From contig JANYKL010000145.1 in the NCBI GenBank assembly GCA_025361625.1, positions 31,399 to 95,398 on the forward strand: DNA of 64,000 bases. Reading direction: 5' to 3'. The stretch comes from Acidobacteriaceae bacterium. GTDB lineage: Bacteria; Acidobacteriota; Terriglobia; Terriglobales; Acidobacteriaceae. Under the pieces are notes generated by a model, which was given only the letters and a program-made list of their open reading frames with translations, did no database searches and had not been told where the DNA came from. Shown piece after piece: positions 8,114 to 16,639 of this stretch (its first letter is position 1; each line of letters starts with the position of its first letter). The position numbers were made by a program, and so were the translations under genes.

Positions 8114-9763
8114 TTAGGGATTGTTTCCTCCCGAGCTAAGAGCCGGAGCAGGATATTCGGGAAGTTTTTGCTTTGCGGCTTGCGTCCTTTTCACTTGCAG
8201 TTCGTCGAACAAGAGCGCCGGGCTCGCCACGCTATACCAAACCGGGTCTGGTCGATTCTCAACAGCCGGCTCAGTTCCCGCGGCACTTAATTCACTGCGC
8301 AGAGCGCGAACATCGAGGTCGCCGAAGACTCCGCCTCGCACCAGTTCCTCGTGACCATCTTTGGTGTAGACGCGATAAAGAAGGCGCGGCTCCAGCCGCG
8401 GCCCCATGGTCTCCACATAAAGTCCGTAAGGTAGATCGCGCTTCTGGCACAGTTCGATCAGCTTCTTCTTGAGATCCAGGTCAGCTTGCGGAGAAACCGA
8501 TTGCAGAACCAGATTGCCCGAATGAGGCGAAGCGGCGGTGCCAGCGGCGGCGCGCCCATGCCCATTTGACGTAGCGAAGTCGCGGATCGGCTGCCGTCCA
8601 ATGAGATATGCGACGAGTTGCCCCTTCTCGATTACCGAAATGCGCTGGCCTTTCACGCCTTCGTCGTCGAGAGAATATTTTCCAAACAAAGCATGGCCCG
8701 AAATCTCAGTGAGGGTTGGGTCGTCGTATACGTTGACGAAATCTGGCAACACGCGTGACTTGTAGCTGCTGGCCCACGCCCCCGTGGTGCGGGCGTTTTC
8801 TCCCAGCCGCGGCTTGTGACCCAAAACGTTCGGCTCAATCAAATCGCTGACTACAGTTGCGGCTGCATCATTCGAAAACAAGACTGGACCGCGATATTCT
8901 TCATCCACCACCGGAGCGCCACGTAGGGACTTGAGGGTTTCAAGTATCTTCGCCGCCGTTTTCAGAAATTCGTCCCGGCTTGGCAGTTCTTTTGGATCAT
9001 GACCTTGATCCGCGTGCGAGCGATGCAGCAACATCCCGTCCGACGCTTGCGTCGAACCCGAGATGGAAATTACGTAGTGTCCAGCGCCGGAGCGCGAGAC
9101 GGTCCCTTCTGAGTTGACGAAGTATCGATTCTCAACCCCAAAGCGGATTGCCGATTCAAAATTCTCCACCTCTTTGTCACTTCGGTAGAGAGCTGACGAA
9201 TCCTCCAGCAACTTTGTCCACGGCGTGAAGTCGGTGGTAGCAAGCCTGGCTAAAGGCTCGATGGCTTGCGCCGGTGTCGCCTTTGAAAAATCATCGACCG
9301 GCTCATCGACCTTTAATTGCTTTAAAGCGGCCTGCTTGGCAGAAAGCGCTTCCGTCGCAGCCTTGTAGGCGCGATCCGTAGCCAGCCAGATGCGGTGGCG
9401 GATGGCGTAAACGTCATTATCGGACGGGACGAGATCGATAGCTGCTTCGCCCTGGCCGAAGAAGCTGTCTTGTTTGTAATCCCCGACGCGAACCGAAACT
9501 CTCAGCAATCGAGCGTGAACCTGCTGCTGGCTGCGCAGTGCGCCGAACACCGCGCTGGCTTCGAATTGTTCGATCTCCGTGACGCGGTACTCGATGTAGT
9601 ACGGAGCTGCGACGTTCTCAAGTTTTAGTTGCGCCTTGGAGCGGTCCATCTCTTCACGGAGAGCCCGCAACACCGCGTCGTTCGAGGGATCCGCCGCAAA
9701 GGCCGAACCTGAGAGCCCTATCAAGATCGCGAAAAGCATTGTTGTCGTCAAAGCAGGCCGCAT
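8114..9763 (-). CDS. Exported TldE/PmbA-like protein (zinc-ligand-less TldD paralogue)
   Basis: A 549-aa protein with a signal peptide (ends near 'GLSGSAFAAD') and the fold of the TldD/PmbA (U62) protease family. At the position of the zinc motif it reads 'IEPNVLGHKP', so the HE of HExxxH is missing. The C-terminal Cys ligand region reads 'DPVWYSVASPALLFDELQV' and has no Cys. It therefore matches the non-catalytic TldE role. Conserved blocks shared with its neighbour include 'LIGRQPIRDFATSNGHGRA' and 'GLYVETM'. The ATG at 9763 lies 2 nt after the stop of the zinc-bearing paralogue, so the two are translationally linked and probably form a complex in the periplasm. Confidence 0.85.
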   Translation of the reverse strand: MRPALTTTMLFAILIGLSGSAFAADPSNDAVLRALREEMDRSKAQLKLENVAAPYYIEYRVTEIEQFEASAVFGALRSQQQVHARLLRVSVRVGDYKQDSFFGQGEAAIDLVPSDNDVYAIRHRIWLATDRAYKAATEALSAKQAALKQLKVDEPVDDFSKATPAQAIEPLARLATTDFTPWTKLLEDSSALYRSDKEVENFESAIRFGVENRYFVNSEGTVSRSGAGHYVISISGSTQASDGMLLHRSHADQGHDPKELPSRDEFLKTAAKILETLKSLRGAPVVDEEYRGPVLFSNDAAATVVSDLIEPNVLGHKPRLGENARTTGAWASSYKSRVLPDFVNVYDDPTLTEISGHALFGKYSLDDEGVKGQRISVIEKGQLVAYLIGRQPIRDFATSNGHGRAAAGTAASPHSGNLVLQSVSPQADLDLKKKLIELCQKRDLPYGLYVETMGPRLEPRLLYRVYTKDGHEELVRGGVFGDLDVRALRSELSAAGTEPAVENRPDPVWYSVASPALLFDELQVKRTQAAKQKLPEYPAPALSSGGNNP

Positions 9764-9765
9764 CT

Positions 9766-11511
9766 TCAATTTGAGCCGCCCTTCCCGTCGTTTGCTCCAG
9801 GCGGCGGAGGCAAAATCGGCGGTCTGGTATCGCCGTATTTTCTCTTCTGTACTTCCATCTCAGAGAACAAGATCGCAGGTGATGCGGCGGATACTGGTAC
9901 GCTCCCTGATTCCGCTCCGCAGATGCCGTTGAATACGCTGGTGGTGTCACCGGTGGCGGCAATTTGCGTTAAGACTGTGAGCGGAGTTCCGACGATATCG
10001 ACGCCGCGCACAAGTTCGTCCGGACGCCCATCCGCGTAGACGCGCCAGACCATTACAGGCAGAACCTGAAACGCCTGCGGCAAATCGCGCGAGGTTAACG
10101 TGAAACCGCCCTGAATATCTTCGAAGTAAAGACCGTAGGGCTTGCCTTGTTTCTTTATTTCTTCGATAAAACGGGTTCTCAGTTGAACGTCAGGAACAGT
10201 TCTTGAAGAAGTCACGATCAAGTTGCCTTGGCGTCCCACCGGCATCAATCCACTTTGCGCTCGACCATGGCCGTTCGAATTGCTGAAGTTCTTTACCGGC
10301 ATCCGTCCCATCAAAAAATTCTTCAGGATGCCATCTTTCACAACTTCGACGCGCTCGCTGGCGGTTCCCTCATCGTCGTATCGATAAAAGCCCGACAGTT
10401 CTGTACCGCCGAGAACATGCAAAGTCGGATCGTCGGTGACACTCAGGAACTCCGGCAGTATTTTTTCGTTCAACTTCTTGGTGAAGGTCTGGCCCTCATC
10501 ACGTCCGCGCTGGCGCTGCCCTTCGATTCGATGCCCGAGAACTTCGTGGAAGAACACGGCCGATGCTCTGCCAGACAGGAGTGCTGGGCCGCTGTAAGGT
10601 TGGGCTAGCGGAGCGGCCTTCAAGGCGCTAAGGTCCTTCGCCATCTTGTCGACGTTCTTCGCGATTTCAGCCTCAGACGGGAACTTCGCTGGATCGATAA
10701 ATTGATAAGTTTCGACCCTCATCAACTGCATACCGTCGTCGGCGCGCGTCTCCGCCTGGATCATGATCCGGAAGATGGCATCGGCGGTGACAATCTTTGT
10801 GCCCTCGGTTGAAACCAGATAACTGTGACTGTCTGACGCCAGCAGAAAAACGACCGACTCTTCAACCTGCGGGTACTTACGGAAGGCGCCCGAATAGCGC
10901 CGGGCCAAGTCTTCGCAGATCTTCTGTTCGGGAAAAACAGGTAACGGTGCCTGCTCGCGGTAAGTTGCCGGCTTCTCGTTCGAAAAGTCGGGGGAATCAT
11001 CCTCGTCTTTCGCGCGAACCGCGCTCTTAGTCTTCACCGTAGCGAAGGCTTGACGAGCCTTCCGATATTCGTCATAGGTCAGGCGCCACAAAACTCTAGC
11101 TATCGCATCGGGATCGTCACGTAGTGGAAGCTGTCCGCTGGTTATCCCGGAAGCCCGTTCCTGGTCGTGCGTGTTGTCGAGTGCCGGAGCCCCAATCCGC
11201 ATGCTCACGTCGGCAGTACGGGTGCGAGTTCTGGTCGAGTTCAAGATCGCGCCTTGAGCGCTAAGAATGACCAGCGAATCACCGTCGGTAACGTTGTAAC
11301 TCGCGAAATAAGGAACAGGGTCTTGTTTGGCAAGCTCGGCTTGACCGCGATGAAGTTCCTTTTGCATTGTGGAGAGCAGAAGGTCGTCGGTAGCGGCCCT
11401 TGGCGGGGGCATATTTGGTTTTTTCTGGCAGTAAGCCGGAGTAACTGTGGCAGCCGCGAAAAAAATAACCGCGAATAGGATTGTCAAAAGAGCGGACTTT
11501 CTAAAAGTCAT
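9766..11511 (-). CDS. Exported TldD-like zinc protease
   Basis: A 581-aa protein with an N-terminal signal peptide ('LLTILFAVIFFAAATVTPAYC') followed by the TldD/PmbA fold. It carries the full zinc set: HEVLGH at residues 322-327 and the C-terminal Cys531 in 'GICGAESGSVPVSAASPA', matching the TldD pattern of two His and one Cys. E. coli TldD/TldE is cytosolic and processes peptides such as microcin B17 precursor; here both subunits appear exported, so substrates are probably periplasmic. ATG 11511 is chosen because it begins the signal peptide; it has an extended -10-like box 8 nt upstream. First gene of a two-gene unit with the TldE-like partner. Confidence 0.87.
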   Translation of the reverse strand: MTFRKSALLTILFAVIFFAAATVTPAYCQKKPNMPPPRAATDDLLLSTMQKELHRGQAELAKQDPVPYFASYNVTDGDSLVILSAQGAILNSTRTRTRTADVSMRIGAPALDNTHDQERASGITSGQLPLRDDPDAIARVLWRLTYDEYRKARQAFATVKTKSAVRAKDEDDSPDFSNEKPATYREQAPLPVFPEQKICEDLARRYSGAFRKYPQVEESVVFLLASDSHSYLVSTEGTKIVTADAIFRIMIQAETRADDGMQLMRVETYQFIDPAKFPSEAEIAKNVDKMAKDLSALKAAPLAQPYSGPALLSGRASAVFFHEVLGHRIEGQRQRGRDEGQTFTKKLNEKILPEFLSVTDDPTLHVLGGTELSGFYRYDDEGTASERVEVVKDGILKNFLMGRMPVKNFSNSNGHGRAQSGLMPVGRQGNLIVTSSRTVPDVQLRTRFIEEIKKQGKPYGLYFEDIQGGFTLTSRDLPQAFQVLPVMVWRVYADGRPDELVRGVDIVGTPLTVLTQIAATGDTTSVFNGICGAESGSVPVSAASPAILFSEMEVQKRKYGDTRPPILPPPPGANDGKGGSN

Positions 11512-11519
11512 TGGACGCG

Positions 11520-11528
11520 AGTCTAACA
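11520..11528 (-). promoter_or_regulatory. Extended -10-like box before the tldD-like gene
   Basis: On the minus strand this reads TGTTAGACT, an extended -10 element (TGnTANNNT). It ends 8 nt before ATG 11511 and there is no Shine-Dalgarno sequence, so the transcript would be leaderless or nearly so. No good -35 box is present; the -35 position falls in the T-run of the terminator hairpin just upstream. Confidence 0.35.
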
Positions 11529-11542
11529 GCACTGAGGCAAAC

Positions 11543-11574
11543 AAAAAAAGCGGCTTCTTGCGAGGCCGCCCTTT
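11543..11574 (-). terminator. Rho-independent terminator (or attenuator) upstream of the tldD-like gene
   Basis: On the minus strand an 8-bp stem (GCGGCCTC / GAAGCCGC with one G-T wobble) with a 4-nt loop is followed by a run of seven T. It lies about 31 nt upstream of ATG 11511 and about 310 nt after the stop of the GvpL/F gene on the same strand. It probably ends GvpL/F-side transcription; if a promoter lies further upstream it would act as an attenuator. Confidence 0.6.
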
Positions 11575-11887
11575 TGAAAGAGGCTAATTGGCGGGAATCA
11601 GAGGAAACGAGTTTGGACGCCGCTTTTGCAATCAAAACGGACAAAGTGGAGTCGAGAGTGAGGTTGTTTTATCAAGTACGACCTCTTCAATGCCTACTTA
11701 GTAAGCATTTCCCGAACCAAATGAGTAAACCAGCACGGAACTACAGCTACAGCCTGTAAGTGAATGTTGTTAGACAACTTAGCAGCTTTGACTTTGCTGC
11801 ATCGGTCTGGCATATCCTGGCAAAGGTGAAGAAAACTGCACTTAAAAAGTTTCAGGTCGTACTAAGGCAGCGAACAAATGCTGCTGG

Positions 11888-12634
11888 CTAGCTGTCCCCA
11901 GCCACAGTTCGAACCTTGCCGGGTAAGAAGTGGTAAGGCGGCCACGGTCCTGTCACTACCATTTGACAGTTCTTGAGTTGTTTGGCAGCTGTGCTGTATC
12001 GGTTCTGGTACTTCTCTATCGATTTCGTATCGATCAGGTGGGCAATATCGAGCAGCATCCCGTCCGAGTCGACCCTCTTGCAGCTTATCTCTTCTTCCAG
12101 CGGATTAAAAAGCTTGTGAACCTGCACCGAAAGCGCCCGGGCTTTGGTCTGGCGCTCCCGTTCGCGCGATGCCTTCTCCCGCAACTTGCAGAGATAGTCG
12201 CTGCCTACCGTATCCGGCAGCACAATTTCTGGCAGGGAGCCGCGCAAAGAGCCGTCACGCACCGTCAGTTTGATGCGCATCTCGGATTTGCCTCGCAATC
12301 GAGCCACGCTCTCACAGAACGTCCTGCGATTGGATCGTACGGACTGGCGAATGGCGTCCTCGGTATCGAAAATAGTGCCGAAGCGAAAAGGTAAAACGGT
12401 GGCGGTTCGGAAGCTCTGGCTGACGACTCTGGCATGCTCCAAAACAGATTTCTCATCGAGTTTTGCGGTCGCGCGGTCAAATTCGCTGACGATAACCGCA
12501 AATTCTCCGCTCGGATAACTCATTACTGGGGCTGAATTGACACCTTGAATACCATCAAGAAGGAAGGGTCGGCGGGCGCGAACACCGTTATGTAGAGTCT
12601 GGTGTTCGGTAAGGCAGTACGCGTACCACGACAT
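11888..12634 (-). CDS. GvpL/GvpF family gas-vesicle-type protein (orphan)
   Basis: A 248-aa protein recognised as GvpL/GvpF by 'ATVLPFRFGTIF', 'MRIKLTV' and the C-terminal 'VTGPWPPYHFLPG'. Family members are minor or accessory gas-vesicle proteins needed for vesicle assembly. A long charged helix ('LREKASRERERQTKARA') is typical. No gvpA, gvpN, gvpK or other gas-vesicle gene lies in the window, so this copy may have another job or work with genes elsewhere. GGAGAG lies 7 nt before the ATG. Isolated on the minus strand between aroDE and the TldD-like pair. Confidence 0.82.
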   Translation of the reverse strand: MSWYAYCLTEHQTLHNGVRARRPFLLDGIQGVNSAPVMSYPSGEFAVIVSEFDRATAKLDEKSVLEHARVVSQSFRTATVLPFRFGTIFDTEDAIRQSVRSNRRTFCESVARLRGKSEMRIKLTVRDGSLRGSLPEIVLPDTVGSDYLCKLREKASRERERQTKARALSVQVHKLFNPLEEEISCKRVDSDGMLLDIAHLIDTKSIEKYQNRYSTAAKQLKNCQMVVTGPWPPYHFLPGKVRTVAGDS

Positions 12635-12903
12635 GCATTCTCTCCGAATTGCACCGGGGTTGGGGCTTCCCCTTAGATTTTCTGGTCAAGCAAGGGCTGC
12701 GTGTTCTACCTGGAAGTTGGGTTTTTTCTACTGGGCGAACGCGAAATGTGCGTCCAAAGACATAGTACTTCTGGTTCTTCCAATTTGCAACCATTCTTGT
12801 TGTCGGAGCATCGCCGGACGTCTCAATGCTACAATTCTGACCCGATTACCGGTTTCGCTAGGTGCAGCATCGCTTAGAAGAATAATCAGGCGAAGAATTC
12901 GAG

Positions 12904-14451
12904 TCACCGACTCGCGCGTTCCTGCAAGGAAACAGTGACGGCGCGCAGCATGTCGCCGGTTGGAGCGGGCTTGCCCGTCCAAATTTCGAACTGGCGGGCA
13001 GCTTGTTGTACGAACATTTCGACGCCTGGAATCACCGCGAATCCCTTGCTCCGGGCAACCCGGATGAGACGGGTTTCGACTGGGTCGTAAACCATGTCGA
13101 ATACGACTTTGGCTTGAATCTCGTCATCCTTAAGCGGGCAGTCTTTGGAATTTCCCATTCCGACTGGAGTGGCGTTCACAATGACGTCGAATGCCGTTTT
13201 CTTCAGGTCCGCGCGCTTGATGCTGTGCGCTTTCGCCTGCCGGGCTAACTTTTGGCCCGACGCGGCAGTCCGGTTTAGAATCCACACTTCTGCACCCCGC
13301 TCACTGAGCCCGAAAACCGCAGCGCGTGCTGCACCTCCGGCGCCTAGCACCAGAATTTTGGCCTTGTCGATGGTGAGTCGCTGCTCCAATGGCCGAACCA
13401 CACCCGAGACATCCGTATTAAAGCCGTATAGCTTGCCATTCTGCCCACGGACGACCGTATTGCAGGCCCCAGTCTTTGCCGTGTGGGCGTCGGTGTTGTC
13501 GAGGTGCTCAAGAATCGCCTGTTTATAGGGCATAGTAACGCTGAGGCCGTGCAGCGGAATGTCGCGGATGCAATTGATCAGATCTCTCAGCGTCCTGGCG
13601 TGCAGCGGAAGGTAAACCGCGTTGACGCTCTCGCGCCGCATCGCCGTGTTCATGATCACCGGAGAAAGAGAATGCTCAACCGGATCGCCAGCGACGCCGT
13701 AGACGCGAGTGGCCGCGTCAACCTGCTCAATTCGATAGATGGATCGGAGGTCTCGTGCGCTAATCTGGCCTGGCGCCGTCTTCTGCAGCGGGCTCACCGC
13801 ACCGAAGGTGAAGATGCTCCCGGAACGCACGCTAAGCACCCGGCTGATAATCCCTTGCTCGCCCATGCACAGGCCAACTAGCGAATACTTGTCGCTGTTC
13901 GCCTGCAGAAACTTCATCATTGTGACGTTGTCGGAAAGGGTGGTTGCGGTCGTGACTACCTTGTAAAAGTCGGCGGGAACCTCCAACATGCTTGCAAGAG
14001 TGTCTTCAAGTTTGCGGGTGGCCTTGAAGTCATGCGACGAGATCAACAGTCGCCCGTGGCTTCGAAGGCGCGCTACTGCGTCCACCTTAGACTTCGAAGC
14101 ACTTTGAATTTCCAGATCCACAATTTGACAGCCGGCTGCGATGGCCTTCGTCAAGACTTCGAGCTGCGATGCCATCGAGCCTTTGAACTTCCCCCCATTC
14201 TCGCTTCGGCGGCAGGTCCCGATCGCGGTCACGTAATGGTGGGTCTCGAGAAAAGCTTTGATTTTGTTGAGCGCAGCTAGGGGCTGTTTCAGATAATCCA
14301 GCCGAAACTCCATGAAAGGGTTTTCCTGGGCCATTGACTCGGCCGCTTCCAGCATGTCGTCGACGGTATCCCCGCTTAAGGCCAGACAGACCTTGGGCAG
14401 TCGCGTGGAAAGCAGGAACGGAGTGACAGTGGACGGCGAAGACAGGGCCAT
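12904..14451 (-). CDS. aroDE: Bifunctional 3-dehydroquinate dehydratase / shikimate dehydrogenase
   Basis: A 515-aa fusion of two consecutive shikimate-pathway enzymes. Residues about 15-235 are a type I dehydroquinase: 'EFRLDYLK', catalytic His in 'LISSHDF' and Schiff-base Lys in 'DFYKVVTTA'. Residues about 240-510 are shikimate dehydrogenase: 'EHSLSPVIMN', catalytic Lys in 'SVTMPYKQA', 'GFNTDVSG' and NADP motif 'LGAGGAARAAV'. It dehydrates 3-dehydroquinate and reduces the product to shikimate for aromatic amino-acid synthesis; trpE/trpG lie about 6 kb away. The same domain order occurs in plants and some bacteria. Cytosolic; the upstream gene is divergent. Confidence 0.95.
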   Translation of the reverse strand: MALSSPSTVTPFLLSTRLPKVCLALSGDTVDDMLEAAESMAQENPFMEFRLDYLKQPLAALNKIKAFLETHHYVTAIGTCRRSENGGKFKGSMASQLEVLTKAIAAGCQIVDLEIQSASKSKVDAVARLRSHGRLLISSHDFKATRKLEDTLASMLEVPADFYKVVTTATTLSDNVTMMKFLQANSDKYSLVGLCMGEQGIISRVLSVRSGSIFTFGAVSPLQKTAPGQISARDLRSIYRIEQVDAATRVYGVAGDPVEHSLSPVIMNTAMRRESVNAVYLPLHARTLRDLINCIRDIPLHGLSVTMPYKQAILEHLDNTDAHTAKTGACNTVVRGQNGKLYGFNTDVSGVVRPLEQRLTIDKAKILVLGAGGAARAAVFGLSERGAEVWILNRTAASGQKLARQAKAHSIKRADLKKTAFDVIVNATPVGMGNSKDCPLKDDEIQAKVVFDMVYDPVETRLIRVARSKGFAVIPGVEMFVQQAARQFEIWTGKPAPTGDMLRAVTVSLQERASR

Positions 14452-14576
14452 TTGTTTTCAACGACGGCGCGATATTACAGGGGAGTCCGCGCAGATGCAA
14501 GAAACAAGGCTGAAAACACTAGCAACTGCGCCCGTGAAAGCCGTCTGCGGCTAACAGGCTTGACACCCTCGTAACC

Positions 14577-14605
14577 TTGACCCCGTGTTACGCGCTTGCT
14601 ACTTT
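14577..14605 (+). promoter_or_regulatory. Putative sigma-70 promoter for the secreted protein at 14678
   Basis: TTGACC (14577-14582), a 17-nt spacer, then TACTTT (14600-14605), in the divergent region between aroDE and the downstream gene. A second TTGACA occurs at 14560-14565 without a well-spaced -10. Predicted start near 14612, giving a leader of about 65 nt. Confidence 0.4.
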
Positions 14606-14677
14606 TCGGTTGTAACCCTTGTCCTCCTAGAGAGATAGCTAGGGAAGACCCGGGGAAAGGGAAAGGGCGGAGGTAAG

Positions 14678-15634
14678 ATGAAGAAAACAGGACTGTTAAT
14701 TTTATTGATGGCTACGATTGGATGGGCCCAGCAGTCGACAATGGTGGCCACTCCAGACGCATCGGGGATCATTAATACTTCCGTGAACGTGCCCTTTGTA
14801 CGTTTCCAGACGCCGACCGCGGCAGACATTTATTGCGCTGGATTTCTTACTAAAGAACGCATTCCCAAAATGAACTATGTCAATGGGGGGTTGAATACCC
14901 CGAATTCTACCAAGTTCGAAATCGGCGAATTGATCTATTTGAATGGCAAAAACTACCAGCCCGGTCAACTCTACTCCATCGTCCGCGACGTTAAGGACAT
15001 GAACGAGTACGAGCTTTACACAGGCCAGCGAAAATTATTGGCGGCCTCAGGCCAGCCGTACGAAGAAATCGGCCGCGTTCGCGTCCTCGACATTCGTAGC
15101 CGTAGCGCAGTCGCACAGGTGGAATACAGTTGCGACCCTATCAACCCTGGCGACATCGCCGTGCCTTTCGTGGAGCGATCGCCAATCGCGTTCCGCTCTC
15201 CAACTCACTTTGATCGCTTTGCCCCAGCGAACGGAAAGCTGAGCGGGCGTATTCTGCTCGGTAAAGACTTCAGTGGATTCATGGCCACCGGAATGAAGCT
15301 TTACATGAACATGGGCTCAAATCAGGGAGTGAAGGTTGGCGACTATTTCAAGGTGGTACGCTCCTACACCGCGACCCTGAACAATCCTGTAGATTCGCTC
15401 TCCTTCAAGGCTTCAACTTCGGAAGATACTCAATTGCATCCGCCAAGTTTTGAAGCGAAACGATTTACCCGAACGAGCGGACCCGATATTCATGTTAGCG
15501 ATCTGCCACGACGCGCGATCGGTGAGGTCGTCGTACTCAACGTAACTCCAACCTCATCGTCGGCGATGGTTGTGTTCGCGCTGGAAGACGTATATGCCGG
15601 GGACATGGTCGAACTCGACGAGCAGCAGCAGTAA
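14678..15634 (+). CDS. Secreted protein of unknown function
   Basis: A 318-aa protein with a clear signal peptide (cleavage near 'MATIGWAQQS') and strong GGAGG 5 nt before ATG. The mature part is mixed beta-rich with repeated short blocks such as 'YSIVRDVKDMNEYELY' and 'GVKVGDYFKVVRSY', each resembling a small barrel in which a 'GD.F.VVR' strand follows a turn; this hints at two related lobes. No catalytic motif is seen. A promoter and a terminator flank it, so it is a single-gene transcript. I recognise no named family; it looks like a lineage-specific periplasmic or surface protein. Confidence 0.75.
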   Translation: MKKTGLLILLMATIGWAQQSTMVATPDASGIINTSVNVPFVRFQTPTAADIYCAGFLTKERIPKMNYVNGGLNTPNSTKFEIGELIYLNGKNYQPGQLYSIVRDVKDMNEYELYTGQRKLLAASGQPYEEIGRVRVLDIRSRSAVAQVEYSCDPINPGDIAVPFVERSPIAFRSPTHFDRFAPANGKLSGRILLGKDFSGFMATGMKLYMNMGSNQGVKVGDYFKVVRSYTATLNNPVDSLSFKASTSEDTQLHPPSFEAKRFTRTSGPDIHVSDLPRRAIGEVVVLNVTPTSSSAMVVFALEDVYAGDMVELDEQQQ

Positions 15635-16009
15635 GGAAACAACGGATTTAAGAAAAAGGGAAGAGAAATCTTCCCCTTTTTTGTCGTCAAAAAATGGCAT
15701 GAAGCGATCTGTCACCCTGAAGTGATGTAGCCGAGAAGAACATCGTGCGGCGCCAGGAGCGTCCCTCATCAACCAGCAAGAGGGCGTGAGTCGAAATGCA
15801 AGTTCAGCGGAAGAAACGGATCGCCGGACTGCCAGGTATGATCGCGCTCGCACTGAGATTGACCACAACAATCACCATCAATTCCATAACTGCTCCCAGC
15901 GCGGCGTGAACTGCCAACGTGAGCGCCTAGCTTACAATCGCAACGCTAACGAGCCAGCAGACTTAAATTAAAACTTTAAACTGAACCATTGGATCGGCGG
16001 GGAGGAACG
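15635..16009. other. Intergenic region between secreted protein and AMMECR1
   Basis: This 375-bp stretch contains the terminator at 15653-15682. The stretch around 15707-15785 ('ctgtcaccctgaag' onward) resembles a decayed intergenic repeat. Only short reading frames without ribosome-binding sites follow; I see no gene. Confidence 0.45.
15653..15682 (+). terminator. Rho-independent terminator after the secreted protein
   Basis: A 7-bp perfect stem (GGGAAGA / TCTTCCC, 15658-15664 with 15669-15675), GAAA loop, followed by C and six T. It starts about 20 nt after the stop at 15634. The A-run on the 5' side means it could also work on the opposite strand. Confidence 0.8.
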
Positions 16010-16639
16010 TCAACGAGCATTGAGATTTGAATCGCCAAAAACTTCGGCCGTGAATGATTCGATCGCAGTGCGACGCCACGCATCCAGAGGCAAGTTGGCC
16101 TTGCGGCAAGTCTCTTCGAGAAATGTTTGCCGATCCCAGCCATTTTCTACTGGAACCTGCGGCAGCAAGAGCCCACGCCGCGATCCATCCGAAATTAACA
16201 AGCCGTGAACCCCGACCACAATTTCTTCCGCCCGGATCGGCCGAAGCGGAGATAAAACACTGAGTGAAACTTCAAGTTCTCGAGCCTCGTCGTTATTCAC
16301 CGGCGAAAAGCGGGGGTCGTTGAAAGCAGCCGCTAATGCGGTCTCTGAGACCGCCCGAAATAGAGGAGCCACGGGCAAGGCGTAGCCCACGCATCCTCGC
16401 AGCTGACCGTGAAGATAAAGCGTCGAGAAAACGCCGCGAGCCTCTTCCAACCATTTTTCTTCGCGTGGAATTTCTGGCGAAGGCTCAAGCGCCAGTTTTG
16501 AAAGGATGACTTGATGGGCTAGCGCGAGCAACAGCCGGCGCTGTTCTGGCAGGTAAACATTTACAGAAAAATCGGACGCAGCAGACGCTGCCGGAGGCGG
16601 ATCAGCCTTTTCGTTAGGCTTTTCAAACAGCCTGGACAT
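16010..16639 (-). CDS. AMMECR1 domain protein
   Basis: A 209-aa protein whose residues about 30-200 form an AMMECR1 domain, marked by 'LRGCVGYALP' (the family's LRGCIG motif) and 'AAFNDPRFSPV'. In many prokaryotes this domain accompanies MEMO and radical-SAM partners; neither is in the window. The biochemical role is not established. The first 28 residues are proline- and alanine-rich. Its start overlaps the end of pgsA by 17 bp, so translation is probably coupled to it. Confidence 0.82.
   Translation of the reverse strand: MSRLFEKPNEKADPPPAASAASDFSVNVYLPEQRRLLLALAHQVILSKLALEPSPEIPREEKWLEEARGVFSTLYLHGQLRGCVGYALPVAPLFRAVSETALAAAFNDPRFSPVNNDEARELEVSLSVLSPLRPIRAEEIVVGVHGLLISDGSRRGLLLPQVPVENGWDRQTFLEETCRKANLPLDAWRRTAIESFTAEVFGDSNLNAR

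Larger units (their letters stand above)
11512..11887. other. Intergenic region between tldD-like and gvpL/F-like genes
   Basis: This 376-bp stretch holds the terminator at 11543-11574 and the -10-like box at 11520-11528. The remainder (about 11580-11887) has no convincing reading frame, tRNA or repeat that I can see. Confidence 0.5.

Noticed and set aside
15786-15971. A 61-residue frame between the secreted protein and AMMECR1
   Set aside because: No Shine-Dalgarno sequence and no coherent composition; it overlaps sequence resembling a decayed intergenic repeat.
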